Shown piece after piece: positions 25,264-33,365 of a DNA stretch of 50,161 bases (positions are counted from its first letter, which is position 1; each line of letters starts with the position of its first letter). The DNA lies in contig JBKJQN010000019.1 of the NCBI GenBank assembly GCA_046593925.1, forward strand, positions 1-50,161. Reading direction: 5' to 3'. Both the position numbers and the translations under genes were made by a program. Origin of the DNA: JAYVYM01 sp046593925. GTDB lineage: Bacteria; Actinomycetota; Actinomycetes; Mycobacteriales; SCTD01. The notes below the pieces were generated by a model. The model was not told the DNA's origin and made no database searches. It saw only the letters and a list, made by a program, of their open reading frames with translations.

Positions 25264-25336
25264 TCCCCTTCGCCAGTGCACTGCAGGAGCCCCTCGAAGT
25301 GCACTCTGAAAGGGGAAGTGCACTCACGAAGGGGAA
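25246..25336. repeat. Cluster of four GTGCAC palindromes with inverted CCCCTTCG / AAGGGG flanks
   Basis: CCCCTTCGCCAGTGCAC repeats at 25246-25262 and 25265-25281 (period 19), and AAGTGCACTC repeats at 25297-25306 and 25316-25325 (period 19) preceded or followed by AAGGGGAAG. The two halves are inverted with respect to each other, so the whole can fold into a cruciform. GTGCAC sits at 25257, 25276, 25299 and 25318. A related AAGGGG...GTGCACCCCTTTCG element is at 24791-24819, on the other side of the GAF fragment. Confidence 0.8.
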
Positions 25337-25437
25337 GCGGGGGCTCAGCGGCCGGACAGGTGGGACTAGCAGGACGGCAGCAGCACCCCGTCCGGTCACC
25401 CGCGAGAACGCTCAGCGGACCCGGTAACCCGCCTCTC

Positions 25438-25704
25438 CTAGGTTCTGACGGGCAGCGCGAAGACCAGGTCACCGGTGAGGACCGCGCCCTGCGTCCGCAG
25501 GGCCTCGGCGTGCGTACGACCGTGATGGCCGCACAGTGCCAACGCCGAGCCATTGGTCAGGCGCACCCGGACGACAGCGGGGGCGAGGCACCCGTCGCAA
25601 CGACGGTCGACGGCGTCGGCCGTCGCCGGGTCGTCGTCCGATCCGCGTGTCAGCCCCGCGGGGACCGGGGGTGCGTCGGTGCGCCGACGCCTAGGGAAGG
25701 CCAC
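25438..25704 (-). CDS. Small DUF7455-type zinc-ribbon-like protein
   Basis: An 88-residue protein from a GTG at 25704. The C-terminal 55 residues carry DRRCDGCLAPAVVRVRLTNG and LALCGHHGRTHAEALRTQGA, that is C-x-x-C followed by C-x-H-H, a probable metal site. This matches a small family widespread in actinobacteria and lacking a known function. The Arg/Pro-rich N-terminus (to about residue 30) may be non-native, and a later start is possible. Transcribed in the same direction as the acetate kinase operon, about 340 bp downstream of it. Confidence 0.7.
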   Translation of the reverse strand: MAFPRRRRTDAPPVPAGLTRGSDDDPATADAVDRRCDGCLAPAVVRVRLTNGSALALCGHHGRTHAEALRTQGAVLTGDLVFALPVRT

Positions 25705-26044
25705 CGACCTGGCCGTTCGGGTGGCTGCCGAGGACGGCTTGCCCAGGGGGCGTGGTCGCGGCAGCGGCCGGACGCGCTTGCGGCAACGCTGCGGTAGCGC
25801 TCCGTTCGCAGCGGGGGGCCACGAACTGAACGATCGGTGGGTAGGCGTTCCCGGTCGTCATCATCGACGTCCTGCGTCGGTGATCACGGGCGCCTGCCAA
25901 AGGAGTCATGCAGTGCCTCGCAGGGACGAAACGGAACGCTCCGGCATCGAGCGCACTGCTCCCGGGAGGCGGCGGGCGCGGCGATCCCGTTCCGGACTGG
26001 CTGATCTCCAGCACGCCGAGCATGCGCGCCGGTGGCGCCCGGTG
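25705..26044. other. No confident gene
   Basis: About 340 bp after acetate kinase. A minus-strand frame ending at 25691 could start at MTTGNAYPPIVQFVAPRCER (about 25860) but has no family match and would overlap the next gene; left uncalled. Confidence 0.4.
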
Positions 26045-27130
26045 TCAACGTGGCCGCCGGTCGCCGCAGACGTCCGGGTCGGCCGCTTCGAGCAGCAGTT
26101 CGGCGGCGTCCTCGACCATCTGCAGATCTTCACGGGCCTCGACGACAAGCACATGGACAGCGGCCCCCGACGCTGCGTCGGACGACAGACCGACGCTCAC
26201 GTCGGCCTCCCCGCCGGACGCGGCGACCCCGAGCCAGCCGAGCCGGTCGGTCACCAGCTGGCGCAGCTCGGCGGAGTGCTCGCCGGCGCCCCCGGTGAAC
26301 ACCAGCACGTCGAGCCCACCGAGAGCGGCCGCCATGGCCCCGATCGACGTCACAAGCCGGTGCAGGTACACCCCCCGGGCGAGAACGGCGGCCGCGTCGC
26401 CGAGAACGGCCCGGCCGAGCACCTCGCGCAGGTCAGCCGTCCCGCACAGCCCGAGCAGCCCGCTGTCGCGCTCGAGCACGCCCTCGAGGTCCTCGCCGGT
26501 GACCCGGGCCAGCCAGAGCAGCGCACCAGGGTCGACCGAGCCGCTGCGGGTGCCCATCACCAGGCCGTCCAGCGGCGTGAAGCCCATCGTCGTCGCGACG
26601 CTGCGGCCGTCCAGCACGGCGCACAGCGACGCGCCACCGCCGAGATGCGCGACCAGCACCCGGCGCGCAGCCGGGTAGGTGGCGACGGCTCGGCCGGCGC
26701 CCCAGGCATGTGAGAGGCCGTGGAAGCCCACCACGTGCACCAGCTCCCGCAACCGCGCCGGCAGCGCGTACGTCCGCGCGGCGGCCGGGATCGTGACGTG
26801 GAAGGCCGTGTCGAAGCAGGCCACGTGGCGCGCGTCCGGGAGGGCCTCGCGGGCCCGTTGCAGCGCATCCAGCGCCGGTGGCTGGTGCAGCGGCGCGAGC
26901 TCCGAAAGGGCCCTCAGCGAGGCCATGACCGCGTCGTCGACCACGACCGGGCGCAGCCGGTCGCCGCCGTGCACGACCCGGTGCAGGACGTACGACACCC
27001 CGGCAGCGGCGGAGAGCGCGCTGGCCAGGCTGGGGTAGCGGTCCACGGTCGACCACCCGTCGCGGTCCCGCGAGAGCAGGCTGGCCTTCACCGACGTGCT
27101 GCCGGCGTTGACGACGAGCGCGAGCGTCAT
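26045..27130 (-). CDS. ackA: Acetate kinase
   Basis: A 361-residue protein from the ATG at 27130, which overlaps the phosphoketolase stop (ATGA). Motifs: VVNAGSTSVKASLL at the N-terminus (ATP/Mg site), LHRVVHGGDRLRP, CFDTAFHVTIPAAARTY (catalytic Asp region), VGFHGLSHAWG, VLVAHLGGGASLCAVLDGRS, MGFTPLDGLVMGTRSGSVDP and VFTGGAGEHSAELRQ. It is about 40 residues shorter than E. coli AckA, with the trimming in the N-terminal half. Converts acetyl phosphate plus ADP to acetate plus ATP; following phosphoketolase, it recovers ATP from the acetyl phosphate made there. Confidence 0.93.
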   Translation of the reverse strand: MTLALVVNAGSTSVKASLLSRDRDGWSTVDRYPSLASALSAAAGVSYVLHRVVHGGDRLRPVVVDDAVMASLRALSELAPLHQPPALDALQRAREALPDARHVACFDTAFHVTIPAAARTYALPARLRELVHVVGFHGLSHAWGAGRAVATYPAARRVLVAHLGGGASLCAVLDGRSVATTMGFTPLDGLVMGTRSGSVDPGALLWLARVTGEDLEGVLERDSGLLGLCGTADLREVLGRAVLGDAAAVLARGVYLHRLVTSIGAMAAALGGLDVLVFTGGAGEHSAELRQLVTDRLGWLGVAASGGEADVSVGLSSDAASGAAVHVLVVEAREDLQMVEDAAELLLEAADPDVCGDRRPR

Positions 27131-29547
27131 GCGTACGGCCAGGTCCAAGCCGCGACCTCCGGGACATCCTCACCGTGCTCCCGCGTCCAGGCCCGGGCCC
27201 GGGCCCGGGCGTCCGTCATCTGCTGGCGCAACCGGGCGGCCCGGGCCCCCAGGCCCGGCACCCGGTCGATGACGTCCATCACCAGGTGGTAACGATCCAG
27301 GTCGTTGAGCATGACCATGTCGAAGGGCGTGGTGGTGGTGCCGTTCTCCTTGTAGCCACGGACATGCAGGCCGTGGTGGTTGTGCCGGCTGTACGTCAGG
27401 CGGTGCACCAGCCACGGGTAGCCGTGGAACGCGAACACCACTGGCCGATCGACCGTGAACAAGGCGTCGAACTCCGCGTGCGAGAGCCCGTGCGGGTGTT
27501 CGCTGTCCGGCAGCAGCCGCATCAGGTCCACGACATTGACGAACCGGACGCGCAGGTCCGGCAGCTCGCGCCGCAGGATGTCCGCCGCGGCGAGCGCTTC
27601 CAGGGTGGGCACCTCGCCGGCGCACGCCAGCACGACGTCGGGCAGCGCACTGGAGCCACCGAGCAGCGCCTCGGTGCCGGCCCAGTCCCAGATCCCGATC
27701 CCGCGGGTGCAGTGCAGCACCGCCTCGTCCATCGGCAGGTAGTCCAGCTGCGGCTGCTTGCCGGCGACGACGACGTTGACGTAGTGCCGGCTGCGCAGGC
27801 AGTGGTCCATCGTGCTCAGCAGGGTGTTGGTGTCCGGCGGCAGGTAGACCCGGACGATGTTCGGCTTCTTGTTCATCACGACGTCGAGGAAGCCCGGGTC
27901 CTGGTGCGTCGAGCCGTTGTGGTCCTGACGCCAGACGTGCGACGACAGCAGGTAGTTCAGGCTCGCGATCGGCCGTCGCCACGGCACCTTCGAGCTCGCC
28001 TCCAGCCACTTGGCGTGCTGATTGAACATCGAGTCGACGATGTGGATGAACGCCTCGTAGCAGGTGAACAGGCCGTGCCTGCCGGTCAGCAGGTAGCCCT
28101 CGAGCAGGCCCTCGCACAGATGCTCGGACAGCACCTCGACGACGCGGCCGTCGGGGTCGAGGTGTTCGTCGTACGGGCCGACCTCCCCGTACCAGTCGCG
28201 TCCGGTGACCTCCAGCACGTCGCCCAGCCGGTTGCTGGCGACCTCGTCGGGCCCGAACAGCAGGAAGTTGCTGCGGTTGCGGTCGACGACGTCGCGCAGC
28301 CAGCTCCCGAGCACCCGGGTCGCCTCGTGCGAGCTCTGGCCCGGCGTGGGTACGTCCACGCCGTACGCCCGGAAGTCCGGGAGCTCGAGGTCGCGCAGCA
28401 GAAGCCCACCGTTGGCGACCGGGTTGGCGCTCATCCGACGGTCACCGGTCGGTGGCAGCTCCAGCAGCTCACGGACGGGAGTGCCTGTGGCGTCGAAGAG
28501 CTCCTCGGGACGGTACGAGCGCAGCCAGGTCTCCAGCGCCGCCAGGTGGCCGGGGTCGGTGCGGACGGCGGACAGCGGGACCTGGTGCGACCGGAAGGTC
28601 CCCTCGACCTGCTTGCCGTCGACGACCGAGGGCCCCGTCCAGCCCTTGGGTGTACGCAGGACGACCATCGGCCAGGCCGGTCGGGCGGCGTGATCGCCCG
28701 AGCGCGCGTCGCCCTGGATCTCGGCGATCCGGTCCAGGCAGGAGTCGAGCACCCCCGCGAGCGCCTGGTGGGCCAGCGCCGGGTCGCTGCCCAGCTCGGC
28801 GCGGACAACCTGCGGCTCGTAGCCGTACCCCCGCAGCAGCTGCAGCAGCTCCGCCTCGGGGATGCGGGCCAGCACCGTCGGGTTCGCGATCTTGTACTGG
28901 TTGAGGTGCAGCACCGGGAGCACGGCGCCGTCGCGGCTGGGGTTCAGGAACTTGTTGACGTGCCAGCTGGCCGCCAGCGGGCCCGTCTCGGCCTCGCCGT
29001 CACCGACGACGCAGAAGGCGACCAGGTCGGGGTTGTCGAAGACCGCGCCGAAGGCGTGCACCAGCGAGTAGCCGAGCTCGCCGCCCTCGTGGAAGGAGCC
29101 GGGTGTCTCCGGCGCGCAGTGGCTCGGCACGCCGCCGGGGAAGGAGAACTGGTGGAACAGCCGCGCCATCCCTTGCGCGTCACGGGTGATCGGGGAGCTG
29201 AGCTCGGAGTAGGTGCCCTCGAGCCACGCGCAGGCATTGGGTCCCGGGCCGCCGTGACCGGGCCCGGCGACGAACACCGCGTCGAGGTCCCGGGCCCGGA
29301 TGACCCGGTTGGCGTGGGCGTAGAGCAGGTTCAGCCCGGGCGTGGTGCCCCAGTGGCCCAGCAGCCGGGGCTTGACGTGGGCGGGGGCCAGCGGCTCGCG
29401 GAGCAGCGCGTTGTCCATCAGGTAGATCTGGCCGACCGAGAGGTAGTTGGCCGCCCGCCACCAGGCGTCCAGGCGCGCGAGCTCCCCGGCACCCAGCGGT
29501 CCGGCGCCACCGGGGGTTCCGGGCGGGGTGCTACGCGTGGTCGTCAT
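27127..29547 (-). CDS. xfp: Phosphoketolase (xylulose-5-phosphate/fructose-6-phosphate)
   Basis: An 806-residue TPP enzyme from the ATG at 29547, which overlaps the upstream kinase stop (ATGA). Seen are LGHWGTTPGLNLLYAHANR, VAGPGHGGPG, the TPP/Mg motif VVGDGEAETGPLAASWH, HLNQYKIANPTVL, GWTGPSVVDGKQVEGTFRSH, FTCYEAFIHIVDSMFNQHAK, SHVWRQDHNGSTHQDPGFLD, and a C-terminal GYKENGTTTTPFDM. Full length for the family. Splits X5P or F6P with phosphate into acetyl phosphate and GAP or E4P. With acetate kinase it gives oxygen-independent ATP from pentose phosphates and also links to Calvin-cycle sugar phosphates. Confidence 0.96.
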   Translation of the reverse strand: MTTTRSTPPGTPGGAGPLGAGELARLDAWWRAANYLSVGQIYLMDNALLREPLAPAHVKPRLLGHWGTTPGLNLLYAHANRVIRARDLDAVFVAGPGHGGPGPNACAWLEGTYSELSSPITRDAQGMARLFHQFSFPGGVPSHCAPETPGSFHEGGELGYSLVHAFGAVFDNPDLVAFCVVGDGEAETGPLAASWHVNKFLNPSRDGAVLPVLHLNQYKIANPTVLARIPEAELLQLLRGYGYEPQVVRAELGSDPALAHQALAGVLDSCLDRIAEIQGDARSGDHAARPAWPMVVLRTPKGWTGPSVVDGKQVEGTFRSHQVPLSAVRTDPGHLAALETWLRSYRPEELFDATGTPVRELLELPPTGDRRMSANPVANGGLLLRDLELPDFRAYGVDVPTPGQSSHEATRVLGSWLRDVVDRNRSNFLLFGPDEVASNRLGDVLEVTGRDWYGEVGPYDEHLDPDGRVVEVLSEHLCEGLLEGYLLTGRHGLFTCYEAFIHIVDSMFNQHAKWLEASSKVPWRRPIASLNYLLSSHVWRQDHNGSTHQDPGFLDVVMNKKPNIVRVYLPPDTNTLLSTMDHCLRSRHYVNVVVAGKQPQLDYLPMDEAVLHCTRGIGIWDWAGTEALLGGSSALPDVVLACAGEVPTLEALAAADILRRELPDLRVRFVNVVDLMRLLPDSEHPHGLSHAEFDALFTVDRPVVFAFHGYPWLVHRLTYSRHNHHGLHVRGYKENGTTTTPFDMVMLNDLDRYHLVMDVIDRVPGLGARAARLRQQMTDARARARAWTREHGEDVPEVAAWTWPYA

Positions 29548-31004
29548 AAGGGCCTCTCCTCGGTGCCGGCGTCCAACAGGCGCAGGGCGTGGTCCAGGGC
29601 CGTCTGCACAGGACCCGCAGTGTCGATGACGTGCGCGGTCGGCCACGGGTCGGCCCGGCTGCGCATCTCCCTGCGGACGTCGGCATCCGCGTCCGAAGGA
29701 TGCGTGGGAAGTCGCTGCCCGAGGCGGATCTCGGCCACCGGGTCGGGGACCTGGCAGTCCAGCTCGACGAGCTCGCCGCAGGTGTCGCTCGCGAGGTCGC
29801 GGGCGGCCTGGCGCTGCCACGCGCGGCTCCAGGAGGCGTCCAGGACGACACTGCTGCCGCGTTCCAGCTCGGTGCGGGCGCGCTCGAGCAGGACGGCGTA
29901 GACGCGGCGGGTCGGTGGGGCCCCGTACATCGGTCCTTCGTAGGGCTCTGCAGCGGGCGCGGCGCCGAAGAGCTCGTGCCGTACGAGATCGCTGCTGTGC
30001 AGCAGGAGCCCCTGGTGGTCGGCGAGCGCCGCAGCCAGGGTCGAGCTGCCCGAGGCCGGCAGGCCACCGACGAGCACGAGCCGCAGGCGAGTGCGCTCCA
30101 GGTGTCGCAGGGACAGGCCGAACAGTGCTGCCGCCCGGTCCAGATGCTCAGACCGTTCCGATGTCGGCAGCTGCTCGGCCCGTACGCAGGCCACCTTGGC
30201 CCGTACCGCAGCGCGGTAAGCCGTGTACAGGTGCTCCAGCGTTGCCGGGTGGGTCTCGCCGGTGAACTGGCGGTAGCGCGTCCAGAGCCGCCGCGCGACT
30301 GCCGGTGCGCCGAGGTGCTCGAGGTCCATCGCCAGAAAGGCGACGTCGCCGACCACGTCCCCAGCACGCAGCTCGGGCGCAAAGTCCAGGCAGTCCAGGA
30401 TCCGTGGGCCGTCCGGCAGGCAGAAGATGTCGTCGGCCAGGAGGTCACCGTGCCCGTCGCGTACGCAGCCCCGGTCGGCCCGCTCAGCCAGCAGGGGCGC
30501 CCGGCCCGCCAGGTAGCGCTCCAGCATCGCGACGGCGCGGTCGACGTCGCGCAGCGGCAGGTGCCGTGCCAGGACGACGAGCGCGTCGTCCCAGAGCTCG
30601 CGCAGCCGCCGCGGGGAGGCGACGTCCCGGGCGTCCGCGGGCACCTCGCAGCGGGCATGGAAGTCAGCCAGGGTGCGGGCCACGGCGTCGACGTGCGCGT
30701 CGACGTCCTGGTCGTCGCGGACCAGCGTCGACAGGCGGAGCGCAGCGGGCATCCGGCGCATCAGCACGTACGGCTCGTACGGGCGCCCCTCGGGGTCACG
30801 CACCTCCCCGACACCGAGATAGACGTCCGGCGCCAGCCGGCTGTTCAGCGCCACCTCTGCGCGGCAGGCAGCCAGCCGGGCCTCGCGACCCCGGAAGTCC
30901 ACGAAGCCCAGATCGACCGGCTTCTTCCACTTCAGCACGCGCGACCCGGTCAGCAGCAGGCACGCGGTGTGCGTCTGGACCAGCTCGGTGTCCGGCGGAT
31001 CCAC
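29544..31004 (-). CDS. Rv2004c-type bifunctional kinase-like protein (aminoglycoside-phosphotransferase-like plus P-loop ATPase)
   Basis: About 486 residues from a GTG at 31004; a TTG at 31016 overlapping the Usp stop is the alternative. N-terminal ~310 residues are kinase-like: CLLLTGSRVLKWKKPVDLGF, then VRDGHGDLLADDIFCLPDGP with the H-G-D-L motif of APH folds and DCLDFAPELRAGDVVGDVA. The C-terminal ~165 residues are a P-loop domain, LVLVGGLPASGSSTLAAALA (Walker A with Ser-Ser in place of Gly-Lys, so weak), HSSDLVRHELFG and SSVVLDASW. The same architecture is seen in M. tuberculosis Rv2004c of the DosR dormancy regulon, adjacent to a tandem Usp gene as here. Substrate unknown. Confidence 0.83.
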   Translation of the reverse strand: MDPPDTELVQTHTACLLLTGSRVLKWKKPVDLGFVDFRGREARLAACRAEVALNSRLAPDVYLGVGEVRDPEGRPYEPYVLMRRMPAALRLSTLVRDDQDVDAHVDAVARTLADFHARCEVPADARDVASPRRLRELWDDALVVLARHLPLRDVDRAVAMLERYLAGRAPLLAERADRGCVRDGHGDLLADDIFCLPDGPRILDCLDFAPELRAGDVVGDVAFLAMDLEHLGAPAVARRLWTRYRQFTGETHPATLEHLYTAYRAAVRAKVACVRAEQLPTSERSEHLDRAAALFGLSLRHLERTRLRLVLVGGLPASGSSTLAAALADHQGLLLHSSDLVRHELFGAAPAAEPYEGPMYGAPPTRRVYAVLLERARTELERGSSVVLDASWSRAWQRQAARDLASDTCGELVELDCQVPDPVAEIRLGQRLPTHPSDADADVRREMRSRADPWPTAHVIDTAGPVQTALDHALRLLDAGTEERPL

Positions 31005-31012
31005 GTCCGCCG

Positions 31013-31969
31013 TCAACCGGCGACGGTGTGCAGCCGCGCTGCGGTGCGTAGCCGGGTGGCGGCGTCCGACCCGGCGGGTGGCTCGAGCCGTTCCTGCCCG
31101 TCGCGCACGATCACCACCGTGCTCGAAGCGTGCTCGGCGCACTGGCTGGCGACCGAGCCGAGCACGAGGCTGGCGATGCCCCCGCGACCCCGCGAGCCGA
31201 CGACGAGCACGTCGTCCGGGGTCGCCGTGTCCACCAGACCCCAGGCCGGGCTGCTGTGGGTCAGGGCCGGGATCACCTCGACCCCGTTGTCGGCGGGCAG
31301 GGTGTCCTCGAGCTCCTGCAGCAGCCAGGTGCGTGCTGCCTCCGCGTAGGCCGGGAGGCCTGGTGCGGCCGGCACCGGGGCCGGCAGGTCGGTGCTGAGC
31401 CAGGCATGCGCGGCGACGAGGGGGCAGCCGAGGGCGCGGGCTGCGTCCAGGCCCCAGCGCAGCGCGGACCGCGAGCTTGGCGAGCCGTCGACACCGACCA
31501 CCACGCGTCGGAACGCAGCGACGGCCGGGCCCTGCGCCGGGACGACCATGACGGGGCACTCGGCGTGGTGCAGCGCGTACTCGGTCGCGGAGCCGAGCAC
31601 GGCGCGCACGATGGCGCCGTGGCCGTGGTTGCCGACGACGAGCAGACCGGCGTCGACCGAGGCTCGGACAAGTGCGCGGCCGGGGTCGCCCTCGACCGCC
31701 TCGACCCGCACGGCGTCGGTGCCGCCCGGATGTCTGGAACGGGCCTGCGCCAGCAGGTCCTCGGCGACCACCAGGGCCACCGCTTCGCTGTCCTGGACGA
31801 TCGTCGCAGCGCCGTAAGGGATTCCCGGCGTCCCGCCCAGCCACACCGAGGAGGTCCAGGCGTGCACCGCCAGGAGCGGCCGGCCACTCGCCTCGGCCTG
31901 CATCAGCGCCCGCTCCAGCGCGCGCCTCGAGGACACCGTGTCGTCGATCCCGACCACGATCTTGCGCAT
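31013..31969 (-). CDS. Tandem universal stress protein (UspA)
   Basis: A 318-residue protein from the ATG at 31969 with GGAAGGACG upstream. Two Usp domains: residues 1-145 (KIVVGIDDTVSSRRALERAL, GNHGHGAIVRAVLGSATEYA) and ~155-295 (RVVVGVDGSPSSRSALRWGL, GSRGRGGIASLVLGSVASQC). Both have the ATP-binding G-x-x-G-x9-G-S/T motif. Similar tandem ATP-binding Usps (Rv2005c type) are induced in dormancy. First gene of a coupled run usp-kinase-phosphoketolase-acetate kinase; a DosR-like box lies 85 bp upstream. Confidence 0.93.
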   Translation of the reverse strand: MRKIVVGIDDTVSSRRALERALMQAEASGRPLLAVHAWTSSVWLGGTPGIPYGAATIVQDSEAVALVVAEDLLAQARSRHPGGTDAVRVEAVEGDPGRALVRASVDAGLLVVGNHGHGAIVRAVLGSATEYALHHAECPVMVVPAQGPAVAAFRRVVVGVDGSPSSRSALRWGLDAARALGCPLVAAHAWLSTDLPAPVPAAPGLPAYAEAARTWLLQELEDTLPADNGVEVIPALTHSSPAWGLVDTATPDDVLVVGSRGRGGIASLVLGSVASQCAEHASSTVVIVRDGQERLEPPAGSDAATRLRTAARLHTVAG

Positions 31970-32053
31970 GGGGCACGTCCTTCCAGGTGTACGAGTACCT
32001 GAAGCATGTGGGCAGACGACGGGGCCGGGCAGAGGCGAAGGGCCGCGCAGCCC

Positions 32054-32067
32054 GGGACCAAGGTCCC
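32054..32067. promoter_or_regulatory. DosR-like box upstream of the usp operon
   Basis: GGGACCAAGGTCCC is a 14-base palindrome apart from its AA centre, matching 12 of 14 positions of the mycobacterial DosR core GGGACTWWAGTCCC. It lies 85 bp upstream of the usp start and downstream of the acg-type gene. Confidence 0.65.
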
Positions 32068-32078
32068 TCGCTGGTTCG

Positions 32079-33092
32079 TCAGCAGCCGAGCGTGACGTCG
32101 TCCACGACGCGGCGAGGAGTCGGGGCGACCGTGGCGCCGGCGCCGATCCGCAGGATGAGCTGCGGCATCCCGGCCAGGTCGAGCTGCTGGCGCAGTTGGT
32201 GGCGGATGGCCGGCTCCTCGACCGGCTGGTCCAGGTAGGAGGCGTTGGCGCCGGCGACGTTGGCTTCGAGAAGGACGGCGGCGAGGGCCCGGCCGGCGCG
32301 CACCCGGTCGGTCACGGTGTCGCCCGGGCTGCACAACACGCCGACGAGCGGGTGGTCCGGCCCGGCGCGGTCCTGCGCCGGCCGTGAATGCGCCGAGGAG
32401 AAGTCCCTCTGGACGAACTCGGCTCGGTACGAGGCGGCCGCCCCACGGGTGTGGTCGGTGGGAACGCCGTCCAGCCGGTCGTCGCCCGGTTCGCGCAGCC
32501 ACGGCGCGAGTTCCTCGTCCGCCCCGCGATCACGTGCGAGCAGCCGGTCGGCGCGGGCTACCAGGTCCGCCAAACTGGTGCGGTCGCCGGGGGTGATGAC
32601 CAGCCGCAGGATCGCTCCTTCGGATCGCGCCGCGTCCTGCAGCCGGAACGACAGGCCGGGGTCGAGCGCACGGCTGTCGAGTGGCCCGCGGTCGGTGCGT
32701 CGCCTGGGCACCGCGGCGAGCAGGGCCCGGTCGTGCGAGCAGGTCGGCCAGGGCCCGCGCTCCGTGAGCCGGGCCAGCCGCGCGCCCGATCCGTCCGGGA
32801 GCAGCTCCACAGCCGGCTCGCGACCAGCTCCGCGCGCGGCGACGCACGCCAGGTGCACCGCAGCGCCGCAGGCCAGCACCAGCTCCCGGCGGTGCGGGTC
32901 GGTGCGGATCAGCGTCCGGGCGGGGTCGGCCCACACGTCAAGGCAGTGCTCGCGCACGACGAAGCGCCACGGCTGGCTGTTGTGTTTGGACGGGGCCCAG
33001 CGGGCGACCGCGGCGTACCAGGCCAGCCGGGCATGCTCGTCGGCCCCCGCCATCGGGAGCGGTGGGAGCGCTGGTGCGGCGACGTCAGGCAC
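32079..33092 (-). CDS. Acg-family nitroreductase-like FMN protein
   Basis: A 337-residue protein, probable start ATG at 33092. The N-terminal block ARLAWYAAVARWAPSKHNSQ, PWRFVV is the FMN-binding nitroreductase motif (S-x-H-N-x-Q-P-W), and the arrangement of two divergent nitroreductase-like halves with LVLACGAAVHLACVAARGAG, TDRGPLDSR, and VLCSPGDTVTDRVRAGRALA matches the Acg family (M. tuberculosis acg/Rv2032, Rv3131). Acg proteins bind FMN but lack classical nitroreductase activity and may store flavin; they are DosR regulon members. Divergent from the acyl-CoA synthetase fusion gene. Confidence 0.85.
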   Translation of the reverse strand: MPDVAAPALPPLPMAGADEHARLAWYAAVARWAPSKHNSQPWRFVVREHCLDVWADPARTLIRTDPHRRELVLACGAAVHLACVAARGAGREPAVELLPDGSGARLARLTERGPWPTCSHDRALLAAVPRRRTDRGPLDSRALDPGLSFRLQDAARSEGAILRLVITPGDRTSLADLVARADRLLARDRGADEELAPWLREPGDDRLDGVPTDHTRGAAASYRAEFVQRDFSSAHSRPAQDRAGPDHPLVGVLCSPGDTVTDRVRAGRALAAVLLEANVAGANASYLDQPVEEPAIRHQLRQQLDLAGMPQLILRIGAGATVAPTPRRVVDDVTLGC

Positions 33093-33190
33093 GGGGTCCT
33101 CCTCAGGCCCGGGCCGGCGGCGCAGAGCGGCCGTGCTGCTCCCCTGGTCCGACCGGCACCCACCGTGCCCTTCCCGGGCTCAGCCGGGTA

Positions 33191-33311
33191 GGGCAGAAGG
33201 TCCCGCGCGGCGCCCGTGCTGCTGCGTTGATCCGGGGGAGCGTCGTGTCGCCCCAGCGACGCTGGCGCCCACCGGATCACCGGGGCGCACCAGACGGGGG
33301 ACCAAAGGCCC
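33191..33311. promoter_or_regulatory. Divergent promoter region with two DosR-like sites
   Basis: In the 273 bp between the acg-type gene and the acyl-CoA synthetase gene: GGGACCAAAGGCCC at 33298-33311 (12 of 14 to the DosR core, plus strand) with TAGCGT as a possible -10 about 30 bp further at 33333-33338, and a weaker minus-strand match GGGACCTTCTGCCC at 33191-33204 (10 of 14), about 100 bp upstream of the acg-type start. Confidence 0.55.
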
Positions 33312-33365
33312 TGCCGGCTGTGCCCGGCCACACCTAGCGTCCCGGAGCATGGGTGAGCTGAGTGG

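Noticed and set aside
25246..25336. CRISPR array
   Set aside because: The repeats are short, inverted in pairs and have no unique spacers of constant length; no cas genes are present.
27175..29901. 908-codon open frame on the plus strand opposite phosphoketolase
   Set aside because: Antisense open frame produced by the GC-rich third-position bias; no motifs, and the minus-strand gene has clear family motifs throughout.
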